A stretch of 25,878 bases of DNA from a virus. Made by a program: the position numbers and the translations under genes. Where the stretch lies: IMG/VR virus record IMGVR_UViG_3300025286_000124, positions 1 through 25,878 of that record. One strand, written 5' to 3'. The notes below the pieces were generated by a model that saw only the letters and a program-made list of their open reading frames with translations, had not been told where the DNA came from and did no database searches. How positions within the stretch are numbered: position 1 is the stretch's first letter; each line of letters starts with the position of its first letter. Of this stretch, positions 15,211 through 22,332 are shown in pieces.

Positions 15211-17329
15211 CCGTTACTGGCTCACCGCCATTACCGGCCGCTGGCCCACTGACTCCAGATGCGGCAAGACGCGCCTGCGCCTCGGCATCCTTGATCTGCA
15301 CCGTCGCCTCGACTTCCTGGCGCTTGAGTTCGAGCTGCTGCATCTTGTACTCATGATTCATACGCATCTCTTCAATCTTCAGCGTATGCTCCTGCTGCAA
15401 CTTGGCCTGCTCGATCTGCATCTCCTGTGACAGCTCAGCCTGCTTGTTCTGCTGCTTGCCCTGCAACTCAGCTTGCGCGATCTGCATCTTGCCCTGGGCC
15501 TCGATCATTGCCGGATCAGGCTGCTGCTGTTGCTGCTGCTGTTGCTGTTGCTGTTGCGGGTCTGCCGGGTCGAGCCAGTAGGCATCGGGGTCTTTCAGAC
15601 CAGCCGAGATTGTCCATTTTTTTAGCGCGTTGTGCACCTTGGCGGCATCTACAATCGGACCCTGAACACCGCCTTGCAACGTGATGGCCTGAACCTGCAT
15701 CTCGATCATGCGCTGCGCCAGCATGACCTGCTGTTCCTTGGTGCCGTGGCCGAGGCCGACCGTCACCGTCATATCCATCTCGGCGTTCCACGACCGTGGG
15801 TCCATCGGCACCCACTGGTTGCGCAGGCGGATGACATCTGGCTCAGTCTGATGATTGATGAGTAAACGCAGGATTTTCTTGAAAGCCTTCTTGAAGCCAG
15901 TCTCGGCCATCAGCCGGGCGATCAGCAGCTGGCGTGCCTGCGCCTGCCCCATGATCTGGTTGATGCCGGTCGCCGTCTTGTTCAGAGAACTGGCGTCTAG
16001 ACCCTGATTGTATCGCGTGATGCCGGTGCGGGTTTCCCTGACCGTATCCAGATATTCAAGAACCGGAAATGCGTAAGACCCGAGCGACTGCGTCGTCAAC
16101 GGCATCACAGCGCTGCTCGGGTCCAATCCCCCCTCGACGCGAACCAGACCACCAGGCCTGTTCGTCAGCATATCATCGAGGTTAACCCTTTCATTGACGA
16201 CATACCGGTTGGAATTGACCCCATACATGTTAGTCAAAAGTTGGCGCAAAACCGTCGAACGGATCAACTGGATGTCCATTACCAGGTCGGCGAGAGAGCG
16301 ACCGAAATGCTTATGCGGCATTCTGATCGGCGTCATATCGATGAACGGATGATCGTCAACCAGCTCGTTCTCAAGAATCTTGTAACCCGGCCCCGCCGTG
16401 GTCACAGCCCGCATCTCTCCAAGACCATCGCCATCGTAGTCGACCTTCAGATAGCATTCGTATAACCAGATTTCGCGCATCGACGGGTCACGCACTTCAT
16501 CATGCTGATCCGGCCATTCCTCGTCCTGGGCATAACGTGCGACGCGCTCCTCGTTGTAGTTCTGCTCATCATGGCTCGGTAGCCCTTCGACCACCTTCTT
16601 CGAATAACCCATCTCAAGCAGCTCAGTGACCGTCTTCTTGACCTTGTGACAGGTGAAAGTCGCTTCATCGAGCGAGGTCGCCCGCCGCGAAATCAGGAAC
16701 TCTTCAGGCGGAATGCAGACGATGCGGCAACGCCCCTTCGTCTCGGTATGCTTGATGGTGATGTCAAACAACAAGCCGTCCGGTGCAAACTCAAGCAGTT
16801 CAGGCGGCACCTCAACCGCTTCCTGCTCGATGATCTCGATCTGCTTGTCTTCCTCGAACTCGATCAGCTTCGCCAGGTTGACGTTGGTCAGTGTCTCGCG
16901 GCGCGTGTGTTCGTGATCTTCCCACCAGATTTTTAGGTAAGACTGCTTCTGAAGCAGAGCATCTTTGATAAAATCGTATGTGGTGCCAAAGCCATCGTTG
17001 TAGGATGCCTTGAACCAGATATGGTTTATGTACTGGGTTGCCTGCTTGGCGGCGTCCTCATCTTCCAGGCCGACCGGCTCGAACCTGACCGCCTCTTCAC
17101 CCGAACCGAATATTTCCATCAGCGATGGCATGGCGCTCTCGATGACGTCCTGCACGTCGGTCATAACAGCCGAGGACTCATCTTCATTTTCATTGCCGAA
17201 CGGCTCGCCGAGGTAATACTCCATCGACTTGCGGCGCTGCTGGCTGATCTCGCCACCGACAAATGTGGCGCTTGCCTGGACTTCTCCCTTGATAATGCCG
17301 ATGAGGTCGGCTTCGGTCATCTTAGCCAT
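15188..17329 (-). CDS. Portal protein (P22-type)
   Basis: A 713-aa protein, close to P22 gp1 (725 aa). Landmarks are RRKSMEYYLGEPFGNE and SSAVMTDVQDVIESAMPSLMEIF (the wing N-terminus), DFIKDALLQKQSYLKIWWED, CRIVCIPPEEFLISRRATSLDEA, DMTPIRMPHKHFGRSLADLVMDIQLIRSTVLRQLL (stem/clip region) and KTATGINQIMGQAQARQLLIARL. After an uninterrupted run of 12 Gln at about residues 592-603 comes a long Gln/Glu/Lys helix (MQIAQAELQGKQQNKQAELS ...), like the coiled-coil barrel of P22 portals. The dodecameric ring docks the terminase and carries the adaptor. Ribosome binding site GAGG lies eight bases before the ATG, directly after a terminator. Confidence 0.9.
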   Translation of the reverse strand: MAKMTEADLIGIIKGEVQASATFVGGEISQQRRKSMEYYLGEPFGNENEDESSAVMTDVQDVIESAMPSLMEIFGSGEEAVRFEPVGLEDEDAAKQATQYINHIWFKASYNDGFGTTYDFIKDALLQKQSYLKIWWEDHEHTRRETLTNVNLAKLIEFEEDKQIEIIEQEAVEVPPELLEFAPDGLLFDITIKHTETKGRCRIVCIPPEEFLISRRATSLDEATFTCHKVKKTVTELLEMGYSKKVVEGLPSHDEQNYNEERVARYAQDEEWPDQHDEVRDPSMREIWLYECYLKVDYDGDGLGEMRAVTTAGPGYKILENELVDDHPFIDMTPIRMPHKHFGRSLADLVMDIQLIRSTVLRQLLTNMYGVNSNRYVVNERVNLDDMLTNRPGGLVRVEGGLDPSSAVMPLTTQSLGSYAFPVLEYLDTVRETRTGITRYNQGLDASSLNKTATGINQIMGQAQARQLLIARLMAETGFKKAFKKILRLLINHQTEPDVIRLRNQWVPMDPRSWNAEMDMTVTVGLGHGTKEQQVMLAQRMIEMQVQAITLQGGVQGPIVDAAKVHNALKKWTISAGLKDPDAYWLDPADPQQQQQQQQQQQQPDPAMIEAQGKMQIAQAELQGKQQNKQAELSQEMQIEQAKLQQEHTLKIEEMRMNHEYKMQQLELKRQEVEATVQIKDAEAQARLAASGVSGPAAGNGGEPVTVEIDIDN
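15521..15556. repeat. CTG/TTG triplet run encoding polyglutamine
   Basis: Twelve consecutive CTG or TTG triplets on the plus strand read as CAG/CAA Gln codons in the portal gene. Mixed codons mean it is not a pure microsatellite. It joins the portal core to the C-terminal coiled coil. Confidence 0.9.
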
Positions 17330-17341
17330 CAGCTGATCCTC

Positions 17342-17367
17342 AAAAAAATGACGGGCCGAAGCCCGCC
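17342..17367 (-). terminator. Terminator just before the portal gene
   Basis: On the minus strand GGCGGGC-TTCG-GCCCGTC, a seven-pair stem with one G-T pair and a stable UUCG tetraloop, followed within one base by seven T. The T-tract runs straight into the GAGG ribosome binding site of the portal gene. Confidence 0.85.
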
Positions 17368-17390
17368 AAGTTCAGGGAGGTAAACTTGAT

Positions 17391-17558
17391 TCATTGGTCA
17401 CCTTCATCATGGCATCGAGCACACCGCTGTCCGACCATGCCTGTCATCGCCGTGACGCAAAACGCGACCGGGCAAATTCCGAAATTGCCCTCGATGCCAC
17501 CTTCAATCTCGATGTAAAACGGTTCATCGTAGACCGAGTACGTCGGTTCATACAGCAT
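17391..17558 (-). CDS. 55-aa hypothetical protein with clustered cysteines
   Basis: Likely start ATG 17558, inside the last codons of the preceding gene (11-base overlap). It begins MLYEPTYSVYDEPFYIEIEG and ends with a region holding CPVAFC and CARCHD. Four Cys and a His could bind a metal. No family recognised. It fills the space before the portal terminator, with no ribosome binding site of its own, so it probably relies on coupling. Confidence 0.5.
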   Translation of the reverse strand: MLYEPTYSVYDEPFYIEIEGGIEGNFGICPVAFCVTAMTGMVGQRCARCHDEGDQ

Positions 17559-17802
17559 GTTCAGTGATGAAGGCTTGCGCATCGACCTTCTTCATCCAGT
17601 GACCGTTCAGCCGCGCACCAGTCTCGTTGACTACGTCCCAGCGACCAAACCCCACATGCTTAATTCTCAGCGGGCCAACATGCTCGTTGCCGGTCGCATG
17701 GGTCTCAACGTGAGCCTCGGGCACATCACCCTTCACGCGGCTTTCAAGTGCATCCATCCGCTCTTCCAGACGCTGAATCTGGATCGCCATTTTCATGCTC
17801 AT
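17548..17802 (-). CDS. 84-aa hypothetical protein, coiled coil plus small domain
   Basis: Residues 1-25 (MSMKMAIQIQRLEERMDALESRVKG) form a short coiled coil with Leu/Met heptads. A compact C-terminal domain follows (PLRIKHVGFGRWDVVNETGAR, then GHWMKKVDAQAFITEH), which looks like a small beta-alpha unit. Several short phage proteins share this arrangement; I know of no function. Its first base is shared with the last base of the upstream stop codon. Confidence 0.65.
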   Translation of the reverse strand: MSMKMAIQIQRLEERMDALESRVKGDVPEAHVETHATGNEHVGPLRIKHVGFGRWDVVNETGARLNGHWMKKVDAQAFITEHAV

Positions 17803-18551
17803 CAGTAGCCACCTGGGTCGCCATAGCCACCAAAGCCTTGGTCAAACTCATTGCGGGGGTCATAACCGCCGCCGTTTTGTCCGCCAGCCTGTGCAGCGTC
17901 AAAAGCCTGCCCACCAAATTCCGCCGGATGCGGTTCGTAGACACTCGACAAACTAGGCGGCGGATCGGGAACACGAGGCACACCGGGGCTGAACTCGGGC
18001 ACAAAATCACTCACAGCACCCGGCCCGTATGATTGGGTTAGTCCCTGATTTCTTATCAGTGCATCGCGGTGCGCCACCTCGTCGAGCCTGGCATGTTCAA
18101 ATGGACTGAAACCCGAAAGAAGGCTTCTTGTCTTACCCTCTGGCAAAAACTTATCCACCAGAAATCCCACCGGGAATGCAAAAGGCAGTGCTTTTTGAGC
18201 AAATTGCGCCCCCTTCAAACCTCTCCATAATGTTTCTTTATCCAGCCTGTCGGCAAGCAGGTCTGCCCGATATTTTTCCCTTGCGGCATGATCTGCTCTG
18301 AACTCACGTTCCCGATCAGGCGCACCCATGCCCGGCGGCTCATACCCCGGTAACAACCAAGGCGGAATCGTTTGTGGATACGCCTGTGGCGCCTGCCCTG
18401 GCTGCTGCTGATACGCAACCTGTGCCGGTGCGACAGGTGGCGCAGGCGCGCCAAATTGCGGGTTCGCCACCTGCTGCTGAAAGGCAAGATAGGCTGGAGA
18501 TACAGCCTCTAGCCTGGGGTCGGGTAAGACGGGATCAAGCAGAGACACCAT
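17802..18551 (-). CDS. Pro/Gly/Gln-rich protein of unknown function
   Basis: A 249-aa protein with low-complexity ends and a globular-looking middle. Residues 1-85 are rich in Pro, Gln and Ala (QQQPGQAPQAYPQTIPPWLLPGYEPPG). Residues about 85-170 are charged and helical (REREFRADHAAREKYRADLLADRLDKETLWRG ... FPVGFLVDKFLPEG). The last 40 residues are Gly/Gln/Tyr/Asp-rich (GGQNGGGYDPRNEFDQGFGG). No motif recognised. Position between terminase and portal suggests a head-assembly or packaging accessory. The ATG overlaps the stop of the 66-aa gene (TAATG). Confidence 0.65.
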   Translation of the reverse strand: MVSLLDPVLPDPRLEAVSPAYLAFQQQVANPQFGAPAPPVAPAQVAYQQQPGQAPQAYPQTIPPWLLPGYEPPGMGAPDREREFRADHAAREKYRADLLADRLDKETLWRGLKGAQFAQKALPFAFPVGFLVDKFLPEGKTRSLLSGFSPFEHARLDEVAHRDALIRNQGLTQSYGPGAVSDFVPEFSPGVPRVPDPPPSLSSVYEPHPAEFGGQAFDAAQAGGQNGGGYDPRNEFDQGFGGYGDPGGY

Positions 18552-18751
18552 TACTTTTTGCCCTTGCTCTTCGCTGGCTTTTTCTTCTTCTCGTCGAAGT
18601 GCAGCCGCGCACAGCCGGGTTCAGTCTCCAGCTCAACCTTGCCGGTGTAAATCTCGCCGCCAATGCAAATCTCCAGACGGGCAGACTTCGGCAAGGCCAC
18701 CAGTTCATGCGTCAGGCCACCAAGGTCACCGACATCAATGTTCTGTTTCAT
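18551..18751 (-). CDS. 66-aa hypothetical protein with Lys-rich tail
   Basis: Begins MKQNIDVGDLGGLTHELVALPKSA, continues LEICIGGEIYTGKVELETEPGCARLHF and ends DEKKKKPAKSKGKK. The first 50 residues look like a small beta unit; the tail is strongly basic, as in nucleic-acid-binding proteins. I do not recognise a family. A TCTGGAGAT ribosome binding site precedes the ATG. This is the first minus-strand gene after the 18752-18997 divergent region, so it probably marks the start of a transcript. Confidence 0.65.
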   Translation of the reverse strand: MKQNIDVGDLGGLTHELVALPKSARLEICIGGEIYTGKVELETEPGCARLHFDEKKKKPAKSKGKK

Positions 18752-18827
18752 TCTGTAATCTCCAGAGAAGTTGCAAATTGTACTGTTATGGGATTAAGCT
18801 GTCCTTTAATCGAAGAAAAACCATTGG

Positions 18828-18973
18828 TGTTCTTATCGGAGAGCTAGCCTTCGCGACCAAATAATGAAGGCACCGATTCGAAAGTGACATACTTGAACGG
18901 AGGCTGTGCGCACAGCGCCGGAATGGTTTCGGGGAAAGTTGGGGTGGTCTCCCGCTGCTTTCCGATAAGAACA
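18828..18973. promoter_or_regulatory. Divergent control region with 13-bp inverted repeat and 14-bp palindrome
   Basis: TGTTCTTATCGGA (18828-18840) and TCCGATAAGAACA (18961-18973) are a perfect 13-bp inverted repeat. Each copy reads TCCGATAAGAACA towards the gene it precedes: minus-strand 66-aa gene and plus-strand 18998 gene. Between them lies the perfect palindrome GCTGTGCGCACAGC (18903-18916). The minus copy has TTGGTC 17 bases before GATAAG, so a -35/-10 pair is possible. The plus copy is followed by TATAAA (18980-18985). Confidence 0.55.
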
Positions 18974-18997
18974 TCACGATATAAAAAGAGACACACC

Positions 18998-19366
18998 ATG
19001 CCACTTGATCAAACAACTCAACTCAAAGACGACGCCGCGCTGACAGTCTTGCGCGATGCTGACGCCATGCTCGCAGAACCATGCGACTGGGTGCAGAACG
19101 ATTACGTCACCAATCGAGGTCAGTGCCTTATGGGTGCCCTCAACTGGTATCAACCATTCCCTTTGGGCGACAGTCATCCGATCTATATCGCCGCAATCCA
19201 TCTCGCAAATGCGCTGCCGTCAGACTTCGACGACCTTCATAACCGCGACGGTGAAATCGATCTGTACGCGACAATCGCCCAGTTCAACGACCACGAACGC
19301 ACCACCTTTGCGGTCGTAAAGGGTGTAATCAAACGCGCTATCAAAACGAGGCTTGCTGAACTCTAA
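18998..19366 (+). CDS. DUF6197-like protein
   Basis: A 122-aa protein starting at ATG 18998 (MPLDQTTQLKDDAAL). Landmarks match the DUF6197 pattern: DWVQNDYVTNRGQCLMGALNW (W-x-Q ... C-L-x-G-A-L), a helical middle, then IAQFNDHERTTFAVVKGVIKRAI (F/W-N-D ... R-T ... V ... A-I). DUF6197 proteins occur in phages and actinobacteria and have no known function. The gene faces the terminase gene; the two stop codons overlap by two bases. An upstream in-frame ATG at 18884 would cover the control palindrome, so the later start is preferred. Ribosome binding site is weak (AAAGAGA). Confidence 0.7.
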   Translation: MPLDQTTQLKDDAALTVLRDADAMLAEPCDWVQNDYVTNRGQCLMGALNWYQPFPLGDSHPIYIAAIHLANALPSDFDDLHNRDGEIDLYATIAQFNDHERTTFAVVKGVIKRAIKTRLAEL

Positions 19367-20685
19367 ACAAACGCCCGCTTGGGATACTCGATCGGGTCTG
19401 CCCAGCGGGCCGATCTCGGGGTAACAATAGCGCCATACCTGAGTGCATCCGCCGCATGTGACGTCCAGTCATGCCTCGGACGGTTCTTATATATCTTGCG
19501 CGTCTCGTCCCACTGTTTACGATACTGCTTCAGCGCCCTGATGCCCTGATCGCACTTTTCTTCATCAAACCAGCAGCGCGGCAGCAGATTGCGCACCTGC
19601 TCGATGCCGTCCGCCCGCTTGAGATTAGGGGCGATGTCAGGCACCACACCCAGCTCTTCCAAAACCTCAAGCCGTGACTTGCCGGTGCCGATCTCATGCA
19701 CCTTCACGTCGTGCGGAAAAATATGCCGGGAATAGGTATAGCCGCGTCCGCCGTTCTCCTTGCTCCGCGCATACTCTTCCAACAACGAAACGTAATGCGG
19801 CAACCCCTCGCCCGAGTTCTCATAGTACGAAATCAGATGCACCGCGCCGCCAACACGCTGCGCAAACCAGACGCTGGTGGCGTCCGCAAAGCCGAGATCG
19901 AAGAAAGTCTCCACCTTCGAGTTCGGATCAAACGGCACCCTGCCGATGCGACCTTCCAGCTCAGCCTCTTCCATCTGTGAGCCATAATAGGCGTCTTCAA
20001 GCGCCGCATCGAAGGAGCATTCATACTCCTGCGAAAATTGCGGCTTCGACATCTGCTTGGCCGCATCCGCCAACTCATACTCGTCAACCACGCCAGTCTC
20101 GGACGCCTTGTGAATACACCAGTGCCAGTCCTCGTTCCCAGCCCGCACTTCGGTCTTGGCCTCTTCAAACTTGTCGTAAAACAGGTTCTGGCCGCGCGGC
20201 GTGCCAATCCAGACCGCCGACCCCTTGCGGTCAGACAGGGCCGGTCGCACGACCTCGGGGAACAGCCTCGGGTTCATGTCGGCATACTCGTCAAGCACGA
20301 CATGGTCGAGATAAATGCCACGCAAGGTGTCAGGATTATCGGCACCCAACAGCATCAGACGCACAAAATCCTTCTGCCCGTTCTGCAACACGCGCGGCAT
20401 GTCAATGCGCAGCTCCGACTCATGAAAGCGCACACCGCCAAAACCGGCACACATCTCCTTCGCATACTCCCAGGCGGCGCGCTTGGCCTGCCCATAAGTC
20501 GGCGCAATATAGGCCACCTGTGGGCGATGAAGCGGCGTCCACAATCCGGTCTGCACCGCATCGGCAACCGCCATCACAGTCTTGCCGAACCGGCGATGGC
20601 AGACCGCAACGGTGAAGCGCTTCCGCGCCTGGTGGAACTCGGCTTGAAGAGGACGCGGCTCGTAAGGTAAGCTTACATTCGCAAT
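19363..20685 (-). CDS. terL: Terminase large subunit
   Basis: About 440 aa. N-terminus LPYEPRPLQAEFHQARKRF, then Walker A region VAVCHRRFGKT at about residues 26-36 and Walker B HVVLDE near residues 128-133. The motif-III region (GSAVWIGTPRG) and C-terminal nuclease segments (VETFFDLGFADATSVWF ... NRPRHDWTSHAADALRYG) follow. It is the ATP-driven motor and endonuclease that packages DNA through the portal. Start is uncertain: between the TAG at 20698-20700 and the Walker A region there is no ATG, GTG or TTG in frame. The ATT at 20685, nine bases after TAGGAG, is the best candidate; the GTG at 20577 lies inside the Walker A region and is rejected. Confidence 0.85.
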   Translation of the reverse strand: MANVSLPYEPRPLQAEFHQARKRFTVAVCHRRFGKTVMAVADAVQTGLWTPLHRPQVAYIAPTYGQAKRAAWEYAKEMCAGFGGVRFHESELRIDMPRVLQNGQKDFVRLMLLGADNPDTLRGIYLDHVVLDEYADMNPRLFPEVVRPALSDRKGSAVWIGTPRGQNLFYDKFEEAKTEVRAGNEDWHWCIHKASETGVVDEYELADAAKQMSKPQFSQEYECSFDAALEDAYYGSQMEEAELEGRIGRVPFDPNSKVETFFDLGFADATSVWFAQRVGGAVHLISYYENSGEGLPHYVSLLEEYARSKENGGRGYTYSRHIFPHDVKVHEIGTGKSRLEVLEELGVVPDIAPNLKRADGIEQVRNLLPRCWFDEEKCDQGIRALKQYRKQWDETRKIYKNRPRHDWTSHAADALRYGAIVTPRSARWADPIEYPKRAFV

Positions 20686-20699
20686 CGAAAGGAACTCCT

Positions 20700-20873
20700 A
20701 TGAATGCCATGAAAATTGGGGGAGGTATGAGTAAACGTAGCGATTCAGTGCAATACGCAGAGCAGCTAGAGGCTCACATCGACGCAGGTGGCTCCTATAC
20801 CACCGCCAACGTCCGCGACTTGATCGAGATGATCAAATCACACGACAGTCTGCCGGAGAAAGTCGAGGGCTAA
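20700..20873 (+). CDS. 57-aa hypothetical protein
   Basis: ATG 20700 has AAAGGA six bases upstream. A later ATG at 20727 is preceded by GGGGGAGG but only one base away, too close. The protein continues MSKRSDSVQYAEQLEAHIDA and TTANVRDLIEMIKSHDSLPEKVEG, mainly helical and acidic. No family recognised. Its start faces the presumed start of the large terminase, so the two ribosome binding regions overlap in opposite directions. Confidence 0.6.
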   Translation: MNAMKIGGGMSKRSDSVQYAEQLEAHIDAGGSYTTANVRDLIEMIKSHDSLPEKVEG

Positions 20874-21067
20874 CGCAATGATGATAACCAAAACAAGAGA
20901 TATGACCCTGATCAGACAAAGCCCACTCACGATCCTGGCGTGGCGCGACGACTACCTGCGCCGCGGCGGGGTAAACTTCGCCGTGAACAAACACATCTTA
21001 ACAATCCATGAACCACTGTGGTTCGCTCGCCTGCGTTTCAATATGCCATATAATTTGCTGCGAATGC

Positions 21068-21140
21068 GAACGTGGCTAAATCCGTTTCCGGTGTTTTTCG
21101 TGGTCGCCAGCACAGACTGCGACCACGTTCACACCACGAA
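21068..21140. promoter_or_regulatory. Array of CGTGG half-sites, probable operators
   Basis: Two copies read forward (GAACGTGGC near 21068, TTCGTGGTCGC at 21097-21107) and two read backward (GCGACCACGTTC at 21119-21130, ACCACGAA at 21133-21140). The inner pair forms a perfect 9-bp inverted repeat CGTGGTCGC / GCGACCACG with an 11-base spacer. Location just before the repressor promoter fits autoregulation. Confidence 0.6.
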
Positions 21141-21147
21141 TGAACGC

Positions 21148-21176
21148 TTGTCAAGCACCAACGATAACGCTATACC
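21148..21176 (+). promoter_or_regulatory. Repressor promoter
   Basis: TTGTCA (21148-21153), 17-base spacer, TATACC (21171-21176). It lies 35 bases before the repressor ATG and adjoins the CGTGG array. Confidence 0.6.
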
Positions 21177-21211
21177 GAACCTGCGTATTGCAGCGAAAAT
21201 CGGGAGGAACG

Positions 21212-21535
21212 ATGCCAACGCCACTCGGGGAACGAATTCGGGAACGGCGTTTGAAGACGGGGCTTACACTCGAACAGCTTGCCGACGCGATCGGGTCCAG
21301 CAAGAGTTACATGTGGGAATTGGAGAACAAGGATGTGGCCCGCCCGTCCGCTGAAAAGTTGCAAGCCATAGCTCAGGCGCTTGATACCACGATGGATTAT
21401 TTATTAACTGCGGAGGACGTCACCGAGGCGGACGCCTCCGACAGGGAGTTTTTTCGCAAATACAAAGGAATGCCCGACAAGACCAAAAAGAAACTTCAGG
21501 GCATGCTTAAACTGCTGGATGAAGACGACGAATGA
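21212..21535 (+). CDS. XRE-family (Cro/CI-type) repressor
   Basis: A 107-aa protein. Helix-turn-helix at residues about 6-60: LGERIRERRLKTGLTLEQLA, DAIGSSKSYMWELENKDVARPSAEKLQAIAQAL, then DTTMDYLL. The C-terminal part is charged (FFRKYKGMPDKTKKKLQGML ... DEDDE). The ATG at 21212 has GGGAGG five bases upstream; an ATG at 21140 is in frame but lies ahead of the promoter. Its stop overlaps the ATG of the metalloprotease gene (ATGA). Pairs of this kind control ICEBs1 and related elements: the repressor (ImmR) holds lysogeny and the protease (ImmA) removes it. It probably binds the CGTGG array. Confidence 0.9.
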   Translation: MPTPLGERIRERRLKTGLTLEQLADAIGSSKSYMWELENKDVARPSAEKLQAIAQALDTTMDYLLTAEDVTEADASDREFFRKYKGMPDKTKKKLQGMLKLLDEDDE

Positions 21536-22134
21536 CGGAGACCGACCGGAAATCCCCGAAGAAAGCCGCCAACGATTTGTCCGTTGTGCTCCGTGCCGCG
21601 TTAGGGGAGGACCGGTTCCCGGTTGACGTCGAGGCGCTGGCCTTCGAAATGTCGAAAAACTTCGACGATCCGATCACCAAGATCAAGGGCGTCGAAATCG
21701 ATGGTTTCGAAGGGATGCTGCGCGCGAACCGGAAAAAGCCAAGCTGGCAGATTCTCTACAACACGGCGACGGATTACCCGGGTCGAGAGCGATTCACCCT
21801 CGCGCACGAGTTCGGGCATTACGTCCTTCACCGGCACCCGCTCCAGGCCGCCGACTGCGCGGGCGAGGTCTTGGCTGACGGCTTCGATTTCGCATGCCTT
21901 CCCCTTCAGGCCAACGAATGGAAGGACGTGGAAAAGGAGCGCGAGGAGGAGGCCGATACCTTCGCCTCCTATCTGTTGATGCCGATCGACGATTATCGCG
22001 AGCAGGTCGCCGGCGAGGACATGACGCTCGATCTTCTGAGCCATGTCAGAAAACGCTACGGCGTTTCCTTGTTAGCTGCGGTGCGCAACATGCAGAGCCA
22101 GCAGCGGTCGCGCGTTCCTGCAAATGCAAGATGA
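21532..22134 (+). CDS. ImmA/IrrE-family metallo-endopeptidase
   Basis: A 200-aa protein. The zinc motif HEFGHYVLH (HExxH) at about residues 90-98 follows RERFTLA. A second conserved segment, KEREEEADTFASYLLMP, provides the downstream Glu ligand and the family's E-A-D-x-F-A-x-x-L-L-M-P pattern. N-terminus VDVEALAFEMSKNFDDPITKIKGVEIDGFEGML is also typical. The family cleaves cognate XRE repressors at induction (ImmA of ICEBs1) or DdrO (IrrE). Four-base overlap with the repressor gene shows they are a functional pair. A phage switch independent of RecA self-cleavage is inferred. Confidence 0.9.
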   Translation: MTETDRKSPKKAANDLSVVLRAALGEDRFPVDVEALAFEMSKNFDDPITKIKGVEIDGFEGMLRANRKKPSWQILYNTATDYPGRERFTLAHEFGHYVLHRHPLQAADCAGEVLADGFDFACLPLQANEWKDVEKEREEEADTFASYLLMPIDDYREQVAGEDMTLDLLSHVRKRYGVSLLAAVRNMQSQQRSRVPANAR

Positions 22135-22270
22135 TATATATCAAAGTGCCGAGGGGCCGACCCATATCTCGGTCTGCACCAAAGACGAATACGAGATGTT
22201 CGAACCAACCTGGCGTGACTACAATCTGGAAGCCTTCGAAAACGGACACCCGTATTCACCGCGCCGCTAA
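22124..22270 (+). CDS. 48-aa acidic hypothetical protein
   Basis: ATG 22124 lies 11 bases inside the end of the protease gene. The protein reads MQDDIYQSAEGPTHISVCTK, then DEYEMFEPTWRDYNLEAF and ENGHPYSPRR. It is acidic with many aromatics. There is no clear ribosome binding site, so it would be translated by coupling with the protease gene. No family recognised. It could act with the repressor/protease pair; that is speculation from linkage. Confidence 0.5.
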   Translation: MQDDIYQSAEGPTHISVCTKDEYEMFEPTWRDYNLEAFENGHPYSPRR

Positions 22271-22332
22271 GCGCTCCCGCACCAGCACGCAAATTCATTC
22301 CGCGCCGTGATGTTTGCCGTTGTGCAAGGTTT

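Larger units (their letters stand above)
20874..21211. other. Control region upstream of the repressor
   Basis: 338 bases between the 57-aa gene and the repressor. Holds four CGTGG half-sites (21068-21140), a repressor promoter (21148-21176) and an additional TATAAT (21049-21054). An ORF begins at 20878 but runs 143 bases into the repressor gene and is not considered convincing. No other gene seen. Confidence 0.6.

Noticed and set aside
19674-20670. Long plus-strand ORFs (up to 313 codons) opposite the large terminase
   Set aside because: They are antisense shadows of terL: very Arg/Pro/Ser-rich, without ribosome binding sites or recognisable domains.
20420-20710. Minus-strand ORF starting MAFIGVPFDCE
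   Set aside because: Runs out of frame inside terL and has no ribosome binding site. Kept only as a possible source of the terL start if a frameshift exists.
20878-21354. 158-codon plus-strand ORF after the 57-aa gene
   Set aside because: It covers the operator array and promoter and overlaps the repressor gene by 143 bases in another frame. Its C-terminal half is only the shifted repressor sequence. A short real gene at its beginning cannot be excluded.
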